From positions 2,108,001 to 2,172,000 of the forward strand of contig NC_007677.1 in the NCBI RefSeq assembly GCF_000013045.1: a stretch of DNA of 64,000 nucleotides. The letters run 5' to 3'. The notes under the pieces are model-generated. The model saw only the letters and a program-made list of their open reading frames with translations. It was not told where the DNA came from and ran no database searches. Below are positions 25,675-34,465 of this stretch, in pieces; the stretch's first letter is position 1, and each line of letters starts with the position of its first letter. This DNA comes from Salinibacter ruber DSM 13855 (GTDB taxonomy: Bacteria > Bacteroidota > Rhodothermia > Rhodothermales > Salinibacteraceae). Made by a program: the position numbers and the translations under genes.

Positions 25675-26739
25675 CTACGCCCTCGATGGCTCCTCAACGA
25701 TTTGTCGCGACGTTCCGTCCACGGCGAGTGCAAAGTCCGCCCCGAAGGCGGTGGCCGGCGTCTGGTACCCGGCGGGGGCGGTTCCATCGAGGACCCGCTG
25801 GAGGGCCTCCACCGCGGACCGTGCCGTGAAGGTGTAGGCCTCCGGCCCGTGGAGCCGGGCGGTCGTGACGCCTCCCTCCGAGCCCCGTGCCGAGGCCCAG
25901 ACCACGGTGCGGCCCTGCTGGCGCTCCTCGGCGGACGGGCCGGGACGGCCCTGCTCCACGAGCCGTTTTAGGAGTTGCTTCAGGGGGGGCCACGTCAAAA
26001 TCCCCTGCACGTGCCGGCTGGCCCGGAGCAGCGACTGGACGAGGAGCGGCACGGCAATGTAGGCGGTGACGTTGGGCACGTCGGTCGAGACCCCACTCGT
26101 CACAACGCTGCCCTCGGGGATGGACGTGACCCCGCGGCGCCGGTCCCCGAAGTCGACGTTCCGGCTCGTCCACCCCGGCGGCACGTCGTGGAGCCGCCCC
26201 TCCCGGCGCACCACCCCGCCCCGCCCCATCTGCTCGATGAGCGTCTTGAGGGTGCCCTGCGACACCGTGCCCTCGGCGTACAGCGCCACCTCAAGGATGT
26301 CGGCGTCCGGGGTATGTGCCGCCACGAAGCGTGACAGACAGTCGCTCGGCACCACGTCAAACCCAATGCCGGGAAGCACCATGCAGCCCGCAGCCTCGGC
26401 GTCCGCGCCGCGGTCGGCCAGCCGCCGAAACACGTCCACCTCCCCCGTCAGGTCCAGGTAGTGGGTCCCCGTCTCCAGGCACGCGGCAATCATCGGCGGG
26501 GCCGTGCGGACGAAGGGCCCCGCACAGTGGAGGGCCACGGAGATCCCGTCGAGGGCCGTCCGGAGCCGCTCCGGGTCCGATAGGGACACGGTTCGGGTCG
26601 GGAGATCCAGGGCCGCGCCCAGCTCCGCAAGTCGATCGGCGTTTCGGCCCGCCAGTACGGGCTGGAGCCCGCGTTCGACCGCCGCCCGGGCAATCAGTTG
26701 CCCCGTGTAGCCGTAGGCGCCGTAGATGAGTGCAGACAT
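25675..26739 (-). CDS. Saccharopine dehydrogenase-like / trans-acting enoyl reductase family protein
   Basis: Predicted 354 aa with an N-terminal Rossmann fold (ALIYGAYGYTGQLIARAAVERG, the GxxGxxG nucleotide-binding loop). It continues with HCAGPFVRTAPPMIAACLETGTHYLDLTGE, the conserved stretch of the family; its core is CLETGTHYLDLTGE. Relatives include mycobacterial trans-acting enoyl reductases in lipid synthesis and uncharacterised saccharopine-dehydrogenase-like proteins. The lysine-pathway function is unlikely at this length. ATG 26739 starts right at the Rossmann strand. The substrate is unknown; NAD(P)H use is inferred. Confidence 0.85.
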   Translation of the reverse strand: MSALIYGAYGYTGQLIARAAVERGLQPVLAGRNADRLAELGAALDLPTRTVSLSDPERLRTALDGISVALHCAGPFVRTAPPMIAACLETGTHYLDLTGEVDVFRRLADRGADAEAAGCMVLPGIGFDVVPSDCLSRFVAAHTPDADILEVALYAEGTVSQGTLKTLIEQMGRGGVVRREGRLHDVPPGWTSRNVDFGDRRRGVTSIPEGSVVTSGVSTDVPNVTAYIAVPLLVQSLLRASRHVQGILTWPPLKQLLKRLVEQGRPGPSAEERQQGRTVVWASARGSEGGVTTARLHGPEAYTFTARSAVEALQRVLDGTAPAGYQTPATAFGADFALAVDGTSRQIVEEPSRA

Positions 26740-26770
26740 TTGTGATTCTGGTCCGTGCTGAGAAGACAGT

Positions 26771-27829
26771 TCACGACGTATAGTCCGGCGCAACGGCCCG
26801 AAGCCCCAGCTCCAAGGCCCGAAACTGCAGGTGCATCGCCGTCTTGAGCGGGACGGGACGGACGTCAAACGGCGCGAGCAGCTCGTCCACGTCTTCGCCC
26901 CGATCGAGCCGCGCCTTGATGTCCGGCAGGCGCTCCCGAAGTTTGAGGTACCGTGTGGGCTGGTGTCCGTCGCCCTCCTCGCCGCGAATAAGAAATAGAG
27001 GGAGTTCCGTCACGAGCGAGAGCGGGTCGCCCCCCAGCGACGCGACAAACTCCATCGAGCTGTCGTGGAACCGCTCGGCCATCGCGGCATCGCTCCGGGC
27101 CCGGAAGTACGTCCGCATGGCATCGCCGCGCGGGGTGGTCTGGAAGCCCGGCTCGATCCAGAAGAATCCCTTCTCCCCCTTCCGGTTGTGGTCGTGCAGG
27201 GGCAGTCCTTTCGCCGCGGCGGCGCTCGCAAAGTCGTCCCGAAGCGACTGCGTGCGGAAGGTCCAGGGCCGGTTGATGAGCAGCATCGCGCCCTCTCCCG
27301 CCGACATGCCGTGCAGGCTGGCGTGAAGGTCGAACGGGCCGTGCTCCCGCAAGAAGGCCGAGACGTGCGTGTTCTCAGGGCGCATGTCCGGGAATCCGTA
27401 CTCCATGTCGCGCCCCGGGTTTTCCCGAACGGCCTCCATCAGGTACGCCTCCAGGTCCGGCCACGCCTCCATCCAGGCCCGGTTGCGCGCCTCCCCGTCC
27501 GGGTTCGTGTGCGGCACGACCACGAACTGGAAACGCCGAAGCAACGATTCCATGTCGTCCCGCCGCGCCAGCCCGTTGATGAGAAAGGACCGAAGGGTTT
27601 CCGGTCCCACGGGCTCGTCCGCGTGGTTTCCGGCAATGAGGCTTACCGTGATCGGCCCGGTGCCCACCACCGCCCCGTAGAGCATGGTCCCGTCTTCGCT
27701 TGAGCCCAACTCACGAAAGGTCGCAACATCGGGGTGCTGTGCACAGGCCGACTCAATCGGAGAGCGGACCGTGCCGTGCGCCCGGAAGGTGGGGGTTTCG
27801 TCGACGAGGCTCGTTAACGCAAACGACAT
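26771..27829 (-). CDS. M14-family zinc carboxypeptidase-like protein
   Basis: Predicted 352 aa. The zinc-binding HxxE is in IAGNHADEPVGPET, the third zinc His in DLHASLHGMS, and VVPHTNPDGEARNR supplies the substrate Arg/Asn region. This is the M14 succinylglutamate-desuccinylase/carboxypeptidase branch. No signal peptide is seen, so a cytoplasmic role in peptide or acylated amino-acid hydrolysis is plausible. Start ATG 27829 is clean. It lies 31 bp upstream of the enoyl-reductase-like gene in the same orientation, so an operon is likely. Confidence 0.88.
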   Translation of the reverse strand: MSFALTSLVDETPTFRAHGTVRSPIESACAQHPDVATFRELGSSEDGTMLYGAVVGTGPITVSLIAGNHADEPVGPETLRSFLINGLARRDDMESLLRRFQFVVVPHTNPDGEARNRAWMEAWPDLEAYLMEAVRENPGRDMEYGFPDMRPENTHVSAFLREHGPFDLHASLHGMSAGEGAMLLINRPWTFRTQSLRDDFASAAAAKGLPLHDHNRKGEKGFFWIEPGFQTTPRGDAMRTYFRARSDAAMAERFHDSSMEFVASLGGDPLSLVTELPLFLIRGEEGDGHQPTRYLKLRERLPDIKARLDRGEDVDELLAPFDVRPVPLKTAMHLQFRALELGLRAVAPDYTS

Positions 27830-27921
27830 GCTGACGCGAACAAATTTATGAACGGCGGGACGATTTTGAGACCGGGATGGGTTCTTGAACCAGCCGCCCT
27901 CACGTTCTTTTGCTGGAAAAA

Positions 27922-27950
27922 TTGACTTCGAGTTTTGAAAATTATATAAT
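27922..27950 (+). promoter_or_regulatory. Near-consensus sigma-70-like promoter of the cold-shock gene
   Basis: TTGACT (27922-27927) and TATAAT (27945-27950) are separated by exactly 17 bp in an AT-rich patch that stands out in this GC-rich window. Transcription would start near 27957, leaving a leader of about 110 nt before the cold-shock ATG, in line with the long regulatory leaders of cold-shock mRNAs. Confidence 0.75.
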
Positions 27951-28066
27951 GGATCTCAGATGGCAGACCATTCACATCTGGCGCCACGCCATCGTGGTGT
28001 GTGCATCGGACTGCGGATGCTCTGCCGCGCAGCATACGTTCTTTCGACTGACCTTTCAGCAGCACC

Positions 28067-28282
28067 ATGGCAGAGCGCGAAACGGGAACCGTCAAGTGGT
28101 TCAGCAACGAGAAGGGCTACGGGTTCATCGTCGCTGAGGACCGAGACGAGGATCTGTTTGTCCACTACAGCGAGATTGACACGGAGGGCTTCAAGAGTCT
28201 CGACGAGGACGATCGGGTCGAATTTACGGTCGGGCATACGGACAAGGGGCCCAACGCCCAGGACGTCGTGGTCATCGGATAA
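28067..28282 (+). CDS. Cold-shock domain protein
   Basis: Predicted 71 aa single OB-fold RNA/DNA-binding protein. RNP1 is KGYGFIVAED, RNP2 is LFVHYSEI, and the start GTVKWFSNEKGYG is canonical. Such proteins melt RNA secondary structure and act as RNA chaperones, in cold or in general growth. The protein is unusually acidic for the family (DRDEDLFVH, SLDEDDR), consistent with a salt-in halophile. It has its own strong promoter and a hairpin terminator just after it. Confidence 0.96.
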   Translation: MAERETGTVKWFSNEKGYGFIVAEDRDEDLFVHYSEIDTEGFKSLDEDDRVEFTVGHTDKGPNAQDVVVIG

Positions 28283-28315
28283 GGGCTGTCCCCGCTCGTC
28301 CCATCCCGGAACGTG

Positions 28316-28350
28316 CGCCCCATTCCATGCGGGATGGGGCGTCTCTCTTG
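28316..28350 (+). terminator. Terminator of the cold-shock gene
   Basis: CGCCCCATTCC (28316-28326) pairs with GGGATGGGGCG (28331-28341) around a 4 nt loop and is followed by TCTCTCTT. It lies 34 nt after the cold-shock stop codon. Confidence 0.7.
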
Positions 28351-28355
28351 TGGGG

Positions 28356-29660
28356 TTAGGGCCGAACCCCGCCCACGCGGAGCAGGCGATCGGTGTTGTA
28401 TTGGGCATCTCGGTAGTAGACAAACGCCGTGTAGGTACTGGCCCGTCGGGGTTGCGTTCGGCGCATCTCCTCCGCAAGGCTCGGGTCCGACGTCGAGTAG
28501 AAATACTGGTGGCGGCCCTGCTTGAGGAGGACGCGCCCCTCGTACCGCCCCTCCCGCGCGTTCCAGTCCATGGAGGTGCCCTGGGCCGGGTCCATCCCGC
28601 TGAAGCTTCCGGCCACCACCAGGGGGGCTCGGTAGGGCGCTTCGCCGGCGGGCACGAAGGCAAAGGTGGTCTCCACGTACTCGGCGGTAATGCCCGGGTC
28701 CGCCTGGGCCGAGAAGGCGCCCCGGACGACCGTCTGTCCGTTGAGGGCCGGCCCCCTCGACGCCTCCGTGAAGCGGGCGTAGTCGGGATCCAAGAACACC
28801 CGGATGGGCGACGGGGTGCGTTCCACCCGGGCAATCTGGGCGGTCGACCGGAGTGTGCTGAGGTCGACCTTGTACTCCGCCGTTGCGGGGGCGTAGGCCC
28901 GATCCCGCTCCAGTTCAAATTCCAGTTTGGGCTGGCGCACCAGTAGCGGACGGTCCTCGCACCGGGTGTCCGCGAGGCGGCCGTTCCGGACAAAGCACAC
29001 GGCGTGCCCGAACGGGTCGCCTCGAATCGCGGACGGCGGGGCAAAGCGGGCACGCGGACGGACGGAGGGCTGTTGCTGCCCCGGTACCGGAAGCCCCTCG
29101 GCGTCCAACTGGAGGCCCCCTTCCCCCTCCGTCACGAAGAACGGCTGTTCGAAAAGAACCGAGTCCCGGCGCCCCCGCTCAGTCACCCGCAGAACGTAGT
29201 TGCCACTGATCCGGAACCGAATGTCGTCGTTGGGGAAACGGTACCGGTAGTGCACGTACGGCACTTTCGTCCCCCGAGACGGGCGGTAGTCGACGAGGCG
29301 ATCGTCCTGGAACGATTCCAGGGTCTGTCCCGGCGAGAGGTCTCGGCGCCACGTCCGGTCGGCGTGCTGAAAATAGACGGAAAGCGGGCGCCCCTCCGCC
29401 GCCAAGAGATCGAACTCTAGGGTCAGGCCGTCTCCCCCCGTCATCGACGTGACCGGCAGGCTCTGCTCGTCGTCCCCCTGATACAACTGAACGGTACGGA
29501 CCGAGGCGGACGGCGGGGCCAATTCGGGCTGAACTGTTGCCGAAGCCGGAGCGGACGAGTCGGCCTGTTCCGCCTCCTCCGTCGACTTGCACCCCATCGT
29601 CAGAGCGACCGCCACGACACAAACGAGGAGCCCAAACGCCCAACGGGAGACGACGCGCAT
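28356..29660 (-). CDS. DUF5103 (type IX secretion plug-like) lipoprotein
   Basis: Predicted 434 aa. The N-terminus is a lipoprotein signal (WAFGLLVCVVAVALTMGC). The mature part resembles the DUF5103 'plug protein' family seen in Bacteroidota with type IX secretion: VQLYQGDDEQSLPVTSM, YQFEHADRTW-like strands, YVHYRYRFPND, then C-terminal FVPAGEAPYRAPL and EGRYEGRVLLKQGRHQYFY. In characterised type IX translocons the plug closes the SprA pore. ATG 29660 follows the upstream gene's stop by one base (TAATATG), so the two genes are translationally coupled. The family call is from recalled pattern. Confidence 0.75.
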   Translation of the reverse strand: MRVVSRWAFGLLVCVVAVALTMGCKSTEEAEQADSSAPASATVQPELAPPSASVRTVQLYQGDDEQSLPVTSMTGGDGLTLEFDLLAAEGRPLSVYFQHADRTWRRDLSPGQTLESFQDDRLVDYRPSRGTKVPYVHYRYRFPNDDIRFRISGNYVLRVTERGRRDSVLFEQPFFVTEGEGGLQLDAEGLPVPGQQQPSVRPRARFAPPSAIRGDPFGHAVCFVRNGRLADTRCEDRPLLVRQPKLEFELERDRAYAPATAEYKVDLSTLRSTAQIARVERTPSPIRVFLDPDYARFTEASRGPALNGQTVVRGAFSAQADPGITAEYVETTFAFVPAGEAPYRAPLVVAGSFSGMDPAQGTSMDWNAREGRYEGRVLLKQGRHQYFYSTSDPSLAEEMRRTQPRRASTYTAFVYYRDAQYNTDRLLRVGGVRP

Positions 29661-29661
29661 A

Positions 29662-31998
29662 TTACCGATTGCGTGGCTCATTGTGGTTGGCGAAAGGGGC
29701 ACTGTTACACCGAGAAGTCTCCGTTGGGGATTTGCTTGACCCAACCAGCAGTCGAGAGGCGTGGTTCGGGACCGGACGGCGAGGCCGACCGGCCCGGTTC
29801 GGGGTCCCCGAATCGACTGCCCGCCTCTCCCACCACGCAAAGACGGAGGCTCGTTCCTCGTCCCCGAGCGCCCGGGCCCGGCGTGCCCCCCCGGCGGCCC
29901 ATCGCCGCGCCGCCGCCGTCGAGTCCGCCCGCAGGGCCGCCTTGGCCCCCCACGCCGCACGCTGCAGTTCCCATGTCCGGTGCCAGGCCCGCGGCCGACC
30001 GGCACGTACCGGCACGCCCAGCCCCTCCCACAGGGGCAGTGCGCGGCGGTACCGCCGCGCGTCCATCCACCGGACCGCCCGCCAAGCCCGTACCTCGGCG
30101 TCCTGGGCCCCCGTGTCCGCCAGGCGGCGGGCCTGCGCGGCTGCGGAGCCTGCACTCGTGAGCACCCGAACGACGGAGGGACGGTCGGCGATCGCGTCCC
30201 GGAGGGCGAGGCGGGCCCGAAGGTCGTGGGCGTAGTCCGGCGCCTGTGCCCGGGCTTGGGCGTACAGCGCCCGGGCCGTGTCCGGGGCCCGTCGCAGCAC
30301 AGCCGCGTCGGCCCCTGCAACCTGGAGCGGAACCGTCCGGGCCGCCACCGAGAGCGTGTCGATCTGGCGCCACACGGCGTCCGGTCGTCCCTGGGCGAGC
30401 CGGTGGCGGGCCAACGCCGCGTGGGCCGCCGCGTACCGCGGCTGTGCGTCGAGGGCTCTTGCCAGGTGTTGCACCATCTCGGTGGTGTCGCGGCGCCGCG
30501 CGGCCCGCTGCGCTGTCTGGTAGTGCCGCCGCGCCGGGGGCACATAGTGAGGACAGTCGGTTTCGAAGAGGGACGGGCGCGTAAACTGCCGGGTGACCAC
30601 ATCGTGGGCCGCCCGCGACACGGCGGGCGCCCGACGAAGATGGGCCGCCCACTCGGTTGCGAGCGTGCCCAGCGACCGTCCGTACACGGTTTCAAAATTC
30701 CCCCACGCGTAGACGCGCCTGAGCCGGGCCGCGCCGTACTGGTCGAGCAGGTACCGGACGAACGATCCCATCGTGGCGTACGAGACGGGCCCCCGGCTCG
30801 TCCAGAAGCCCCAGGGCGACAGCCGCTGTGCCACCGCTCCCGCCTCGGCGGCGAGCGTGGTCGTCGTGTCGGACTGGGCCGCGGTGCGGACGAGGTCATC
30901 GGGGGGCGGCCCCGGCGACGGCGGCTCCAGGGCCACCGCCCATCCTTCGATGAGTCCCGGTGCCCAGGAGGCCTTTAGCCCGGGCAAGCCGTAAGGACGA
31001 CTGACGACGTGTGCCAGCTCGTGGCCCAGGCTCTGCGACACCCGATCGCGGAGCAGGTGCACCTGCGGGGTGTCGAGCCACACCGGCGTCACGCTCGTCG
31101 TGCGGGCGCCGGTGAGACGCCCTTTCGTGTCCGGATTCGGGTAGATGTAGCTCCGGATTCGAGGGCGTTCCGCGTCGGCTTCCAGGCCCAGCCGGCGCCG
31201 CACCCAGTCGTACTCTGCCTCGTGGGCGGCGGCGAGGTCCGCGGCGGCGGCCGCGTCGACCTGCGTCGAATCGTAGTAGAGGTCAAAGTGGGGCGTCCGC
31301 GTGTGCCCGCCGAGGCGCTCCTGCAGGGAGGCCGCCGTCGTGTTGATCCCGAGGGCAGCGGAGAACGCGTACCCTGTTCCAAGGACGAGGGCACACGCAA
31401 GAACGGCCCCCCAAGACCCGCGCCCCCGCACCCGGTGCCCGAGGAGCACAGCCAGCAGGGCCCAGAGCAGCGTCAGGCCCCGAAAGGCAAAGAGCCCCGG
31501 GCGAACGGCCAGTTGCTCGTCGTAAATGGGCCCCAGCACGCCCCCGAAGACATGATTGTAGGTGTAGAACTGCGGATGCAGGCCCAGGTCGTAGAGCGGC
31601 CCGGCCACGACGAGAAGCCCCCCGAGGCCGCTCAGCACCCACCCCGGTCGCGACACCGGCAGTCCCCGAAGCAGATACGCCACCGCCACCGCGAACACGA
31701 CCGTGATCCCCGGGAACAGGACGTAGAAGAGAAGTCCCTGTCCCAGGGTGCAATTCGGCGCCCAGGCCTGCGCAAGCAGGAGTACCGCGAGCGGGACGAG
31801 AAGGGCCGCCGCCTGGCGCCCCATCACCTGCCACACCGACATCGACGTGGCGTCGAACGCCCGAACGGCCGCCCCCCCGCTGATGAAATAGGCCGCCAGG
31901 GCCACCACCGCGGCGGACTCGGCCTGCAACACGTTGAGGAGAGGGATCGGGGCCAACAACAGGCCCAGCACAAGATACGCGGCGGCGGCGCGACGCAT
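29662..31998 (-). CDS. Membrane-anchored HELAH metallopeptidase-like protein with TPR-like C-terminus
   Basis: Predicted 778 aa. The first about 215 residues contain seven or so hydrophobic segments. A periplasmic or extracytoplasmic domain follows with SLGHELAHVVSRPYG, a HExxH zinc-binding site of the gluzincin type, and a downstream SWAPGLIEGWAVALE Glu-containing segment that suits the third ligand. After about residue 480 the sequence is TPR-like and Ala/Arg-rich (ALARALDAQPRYAAAHAALARHRL). The substrate is unknown. It is flanked in the same operon by a DUF3078 protein and the T9SS-plug-like lipoprotein. The last 40 or so residues look less structured. Confidence 0.75.
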   Translation of the reverse strand: MRRAAAAYLVLGLLLAPIPLLNVLQAESAAVVALAAYFISGGAAVRAFDATSMSVWQVMGRQAAALLVPLAVLLLAQAWAPNCTLGQGLLFYVLFPGITVVFAVAVAYLLRGLPVSRPGWVLSGLGGLLVVAGPLYDLGLHPQFYTYNHVFGGVLGPIYDEQLAVRPGLFAFRGLTLLWALLAVLLGHRVRGRGSWGAVLACALVLGTGYAFSAALGINTTAASLQERLGGHTRTPHFDLYYDSTQVDAAAAADLAAAHEAEYDWVRRRLGLEADAERPRIRSYIYPNPDTKGRLTGARTTSVTPVWLDTPQVHLLRDRVSQSLGHELAHVVSRPYGLPGLKASWAPGLIEGWAVALEPPSPGPPPDDLVRTAAQSDTTTTLAAEAGAVAQRLSPWGFWTSRGPVSYATMGSFVRYLLDQYGAARLRRVYAWGNFETVYGRSLGTLATEWAAHLRRAPAVSRAAHDVVTRQFTRPSLFETDCPHYVPPARRHYQTAQRAARRRDTTEMVQHLARALDAQPRYAAAHAALARHRLAQGRPDAVWRQIDTLSVAARTVPLQVAGADAAVLRRAPDTARALYAQARAQAPDYAHDLRARLALRDAIADRPSVVRVLTSAGSAAAQARRLADTGAQDAEVRAWRAVRWMDARRYRRALPLWEGLGVPVRAGRPRAWHRTWELQRAAWGAKAALRADSTAAARRWAAGGARRARALGDEERASVFAWWERRAVDSGTPNRAGRPRRPVPNHASRLLVGSSKSPTETSRCNSAPFANHNEPRNR

Positions 31999-32037
31999 TG
32001 ATGCATCAACGGCAGACGAAACGAAAACGCTGGGAAC

Positions 32038-32997
32038 CTACAGGAGCGTAAACGACACCCCGACCGATATGGCCTCCCTGATCTGGATTGCGCTGGAGGT
32101 GTCCTCGTCGAAGAGTGCCACGAACTCCAGGTCCGTGGTAATCCAGTCGTTCACCTGGAGGTTGATGACATTGTCCCAGACGGCATCGGGGGGATTGTCG
32201 AGCTGGTTCACGGCAAAGAAGACGTCGAGTTGCGACCGGTACCGGATGCTTTCGGAAAGCTGCTGGTCCAGGTTTGCAGAAAACTGTCCTCCGGCCTCCG
32301 ACCGCACCAGATTGTCCGGATCTACCCCGTAGAGGACCCGAAAGTCCGGTTCAGCCACGACCGTCTGCTTCGCGGCAACGCCCAACCGGAGCGAGAGCGG
32401 ATCGAGTGGATCGTAGGTAAGACCGATCGACTCCGTGACGGTCCCCGGGGCAAAAAACGAGGAGGTTCGAACGGGAGGGTCCTCGCCGATCCGCGGGTTG
32501 TTGGGGTCCACACCCGCTTCATCTTCATACGGGTTGTCGGAGTACGCAAACCCAGGCGCAAATTGCGTCCGAAGGTCCCCGGCCAGGGTGGGACTGAACG
32601 TGTTGAAAAAGCCGTCCCCCTGATACTGCAGGTTGGCCTGCAGGCGGATCCGGTCCTCCGCCTTCCGGACCTCTTGATCTTCCTGGTTGATGTAGCCGAG
32701 GGCGAACCGTGCGGTGTACGCCTGCGCCCAGCGGTCCCCCTTCCGCTCGGTGGCCCCGTCCAGCGAGGTCGTGAACGACAGCGAGTTGACTCCTCCCTCC
32801 TGCCAGTTGCGATACGCGGCCTGCGAGACGGAAATCTTGCCGGTCAGTTCTGAGTCCCACTCCGCGTCGGCCGTATCGGAGGTCGGGCTCTCTTGGGGAT
32901 TGGGGAGCGAGGGCAGTCCCGGCTGGGCCGAAACGGGGAGTCCCACCAGGAAAAGACAAAGGACTGCGAGGGCGCTAGAAATGGGGTGATAGGGCAT
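32038..32997 (-). CDS. DUF3078-type outer-membrane protein
   Basis: Predicted 319 aa with a cleavable signal peptide (ALAVLCLFLVGLPVSAQ). The body is alternating polar/hydrophobic beta strands typical of an outer-membrane barrel (GKISVSQAAYRNWQEGG, AFARFALGYINQ-like strands, SLRLGVAAKQTVV, ISVGVSFTLL at the C-terminus). The WQEGG region matches the DUF3078 family of Bacteroidota. The function is unknown. It is the first gene of the minus-strand envelope operon and lies 39 bp before the metallopeptidase gene. Confidence 0.8.
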   Translation of the reverse strand: MPYHPISSALAVLCLFLVGLPVSAQPGLPSLPNPQESPTSDTADAEWDSELTGKISVSQAAYRNWQEGGVNSLSFTTSLDGATERKGDRWAQAYTARFALGYINQEDQEVRKAEDRIRLQANLQYQGDGFFNTFSPTLAGDLRTQFAPGFAYSDNPYEDEAGVDPNNPRIGEDPPVRTSSFFAPGTVTESIGLTYDPLDPLSLRLGVAAKQTVVAEPDFRVLYGVDPDNLVRSEAGGQFSANLDQQLSESIRYRSQLDVFFAVNQLDNPPDAVWDNVINLQVNDWITTDLEFVALFDEDTSSAIQIREAISVGVSFTLL

Positions 32998-33084
32998 CGC
33001 GTCGGAAAGCTAGAGAAAAAATAAAACGAGACCAGCCGGCAACACTACGACCAGCCGTCAGCAGTCAAGGCCGCTCCTCAACGC

Positions 33085-33120
33085 AAAAAGCCCTTGCCGA
33101 CAAAAAGCAAGGGCTTCTTC
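33085..33120. terminator. Terminator hairpin between Hc1 and DUF3078 genes
   Basis: AAGCCCTTGC (33088-33097) pairs perfectly with GCAAGGGCTT (33107-33116) around a 9 nt loop, with A-runs on the left that read as a U-tract on the minus strand. It would end transcription of the Hc1 gene before the envelope operon. Confidence 0.75.
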
Positions 33121-33212
33121 CGCGACGTGAAACGTCGGATCGGTGACCAATTCGCCCCACCCGTGCGCTCCAGAAGTGTGGCGATCGGGGGGACGGATTG
33201 GCCCCTGAGAAG

Positions 33213-33404
33213 CTAAAGCTCTTCGTTCTTAATGTCCTGGATTTCTTGCCGGATTTCGTGGGACAACTTCTTCAGCTTCATGAGGCTCTTCCGGGCGCGT
33301 GTGCCGGCGGCCTTGTTGCCCTTCTCGTAAAACTTCATCAGGTCCTCTTCGGCACCCTCAAGGGTTTCGGACAGCTCGCTGTAGCGTTCCTCAAATGTAC
33401 TCAT
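33213..33404 (-). CDS. Histone H1-like protein Hc1
   Basis: Predicted 63 aa. The sequence matches the short Bacteroidota Hc1 family: FYEKGNKAAGTRARKSLMKL, then KKLSHEIRQEIQDIKNE. These Lys/Arg-rich helical proteins are thought to bind DNA and act in nucleoid organisation. The N-terminal third is acidic (ERYSELSETLEGAEED), the C-terminal two-thirds basic. It appears to be a single-gene unit, closed by the hairpin at 33088-33116. Confidence 0.88.
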   Translation of the reverse strand: MSTFEERYSELSETLEGAEEDLMKFYEKGNKAAGTRARKSLMKLKKLSHEIRQEIQDIKNEEL

Positions 33405-33553
33405 GCGATAACCTCAACAAATGTGAGCGTGAATGATTCGATTGTGCAGCAAGAACATAATGGCCCCCTCAGCCGCTGTCAAGCCGGATCTCGGCCGGAG
33501 TACGGTCCCGATTGCGTCCGCGTCTGATTTGTCAGAAGGTTCAATCGGTGGGC

Positions 33554-34297
33554 TCATTCGGGCGGCGGCTCCGGCCGGACCCGCGTCCCCGTGGGCGCAC
33601 TGCCGCTAAACAACCCTTGCAGGTTCGTGACCCGGACCGGCACCTCCGTCTCCACCAGGCGGCGCACGGCGGCCGGCTCCGGAACCGGGTGATCGCCCAG
33701 GGCCGTGCTCTCAATCTCCGACTGCACCCCGCCCGTCTCGTCGGGCACCCCTGCAACGTCGGCGGTCGTCAGCACGCAAATCTCCGGCTCAAACGCCTCC
33801 CCCAGCGCCCGCGCCAATGCCCGCACGGCCGCCTCCGTACCCACTTCGTGCACGGTTCCGGTGTCCGAGGCCTCGACGAGGGCGGACACGACCGGAACGA
33901 CGTGTTGCTTGAGAAGGGCCGATAGCCATCCCACGTTGGCCGCCTGCAGGGAGGCATCGTCGCCCAGCCGAAACAGACCGCGATCCACGCCCTGAATCCC
34001 CACGGTGGAGACGACCTCGTCGGTGAGTGCCGCCACAATGTCCTGGTTGACCTCCCGCACGGCCCGCTCCACCAGCCGCCGCTGGTCTTCGGTCTCCACG
34101 TCAATCACTCCGCCGCTGCGCTCCGGGAAATAGCCCTGCGCCTCCAGGGTGCGTTCGACCTTCTCGCCGCTTCCGTGCACCAGGACGCAGGTCGGCGCGT
34201 CCGTCCCCGCATTGGAGAAGTGCTGGGCCAACGATTTGAGGAAGAGCTCGTCCCCAAGGTGATGCCGATCAAGGTACACGAGATAGAGGGATTGCAT
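33554..34297 (-). CDS. Amino-acid-kinase-fold protein (acetylglutamate kinase-like, divergent)
   Basis: Predicted 247 aa. The order of weak motifs follows the amino-acid kinase fold: CVLVHGSGEKVERTLEAQG (cf. VHGGG), VNQDIVAALTDEVVSTVGIQG, VVPVVSALVEASDTGTVHEVG, and ICVLTTADVAGV (cf. LTDVPGV). Several catalytic residues of ArgB seem altered and the C-terminal about 40 residues are degenerate and Pro-rich. It could be a divergent ArgB or a relative with another substrate. No other arginine gene is nearby. ATG 34297 gives the natural start (MQSLYLVYLDRHHLGDE). Confidence 0.5.
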   Translation of the reverse strand: MQSLYLVYLDRHHLGDELFLKSLAQHFSNAGTDAPTCVLVHGSGEKVERTLEAQGYFPERSGGVIDVETEDQRRLVERAVREVNQDIVAALTDEVVSTVGIQGVDRGLFRLGDDASLQAANVGWLSALLKQHVVPVVSALVEASDTGTVHEVGTEAAVRALARALGEAFEPEICVLTTADVAGVPDETGGVQSEIESTALGDHPVPEPAAVRRLVETEVPVRVTNLQGLFSGSAPTGTRVRPEPPPE

Positions 34298-34465
34298 GGG
34301 GCGAAGGCCTGCAGTGGAGCGTCGAGAGAGGATGCGCGTCGGTACACTACCAATGCACGCGGCACCGGCACGATTCGTCCCCGCGGCGTCTGCCGGTCCG
34401 CGATGGGGGGAGGGGGATTGATGGGGGGAAGGCGCAGCCATTCCCCGTCGGGCCCTGCTACGCCC

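Noticed and set aside
29662-30899. Extended N-terminus of about 400 codons for the DUF5103 lipoprotein gene
   Set aside because: The extra part lies in antisense frame over the metallopeptidase gene and lacks structure. The lipoprotein signal starts at 29660.
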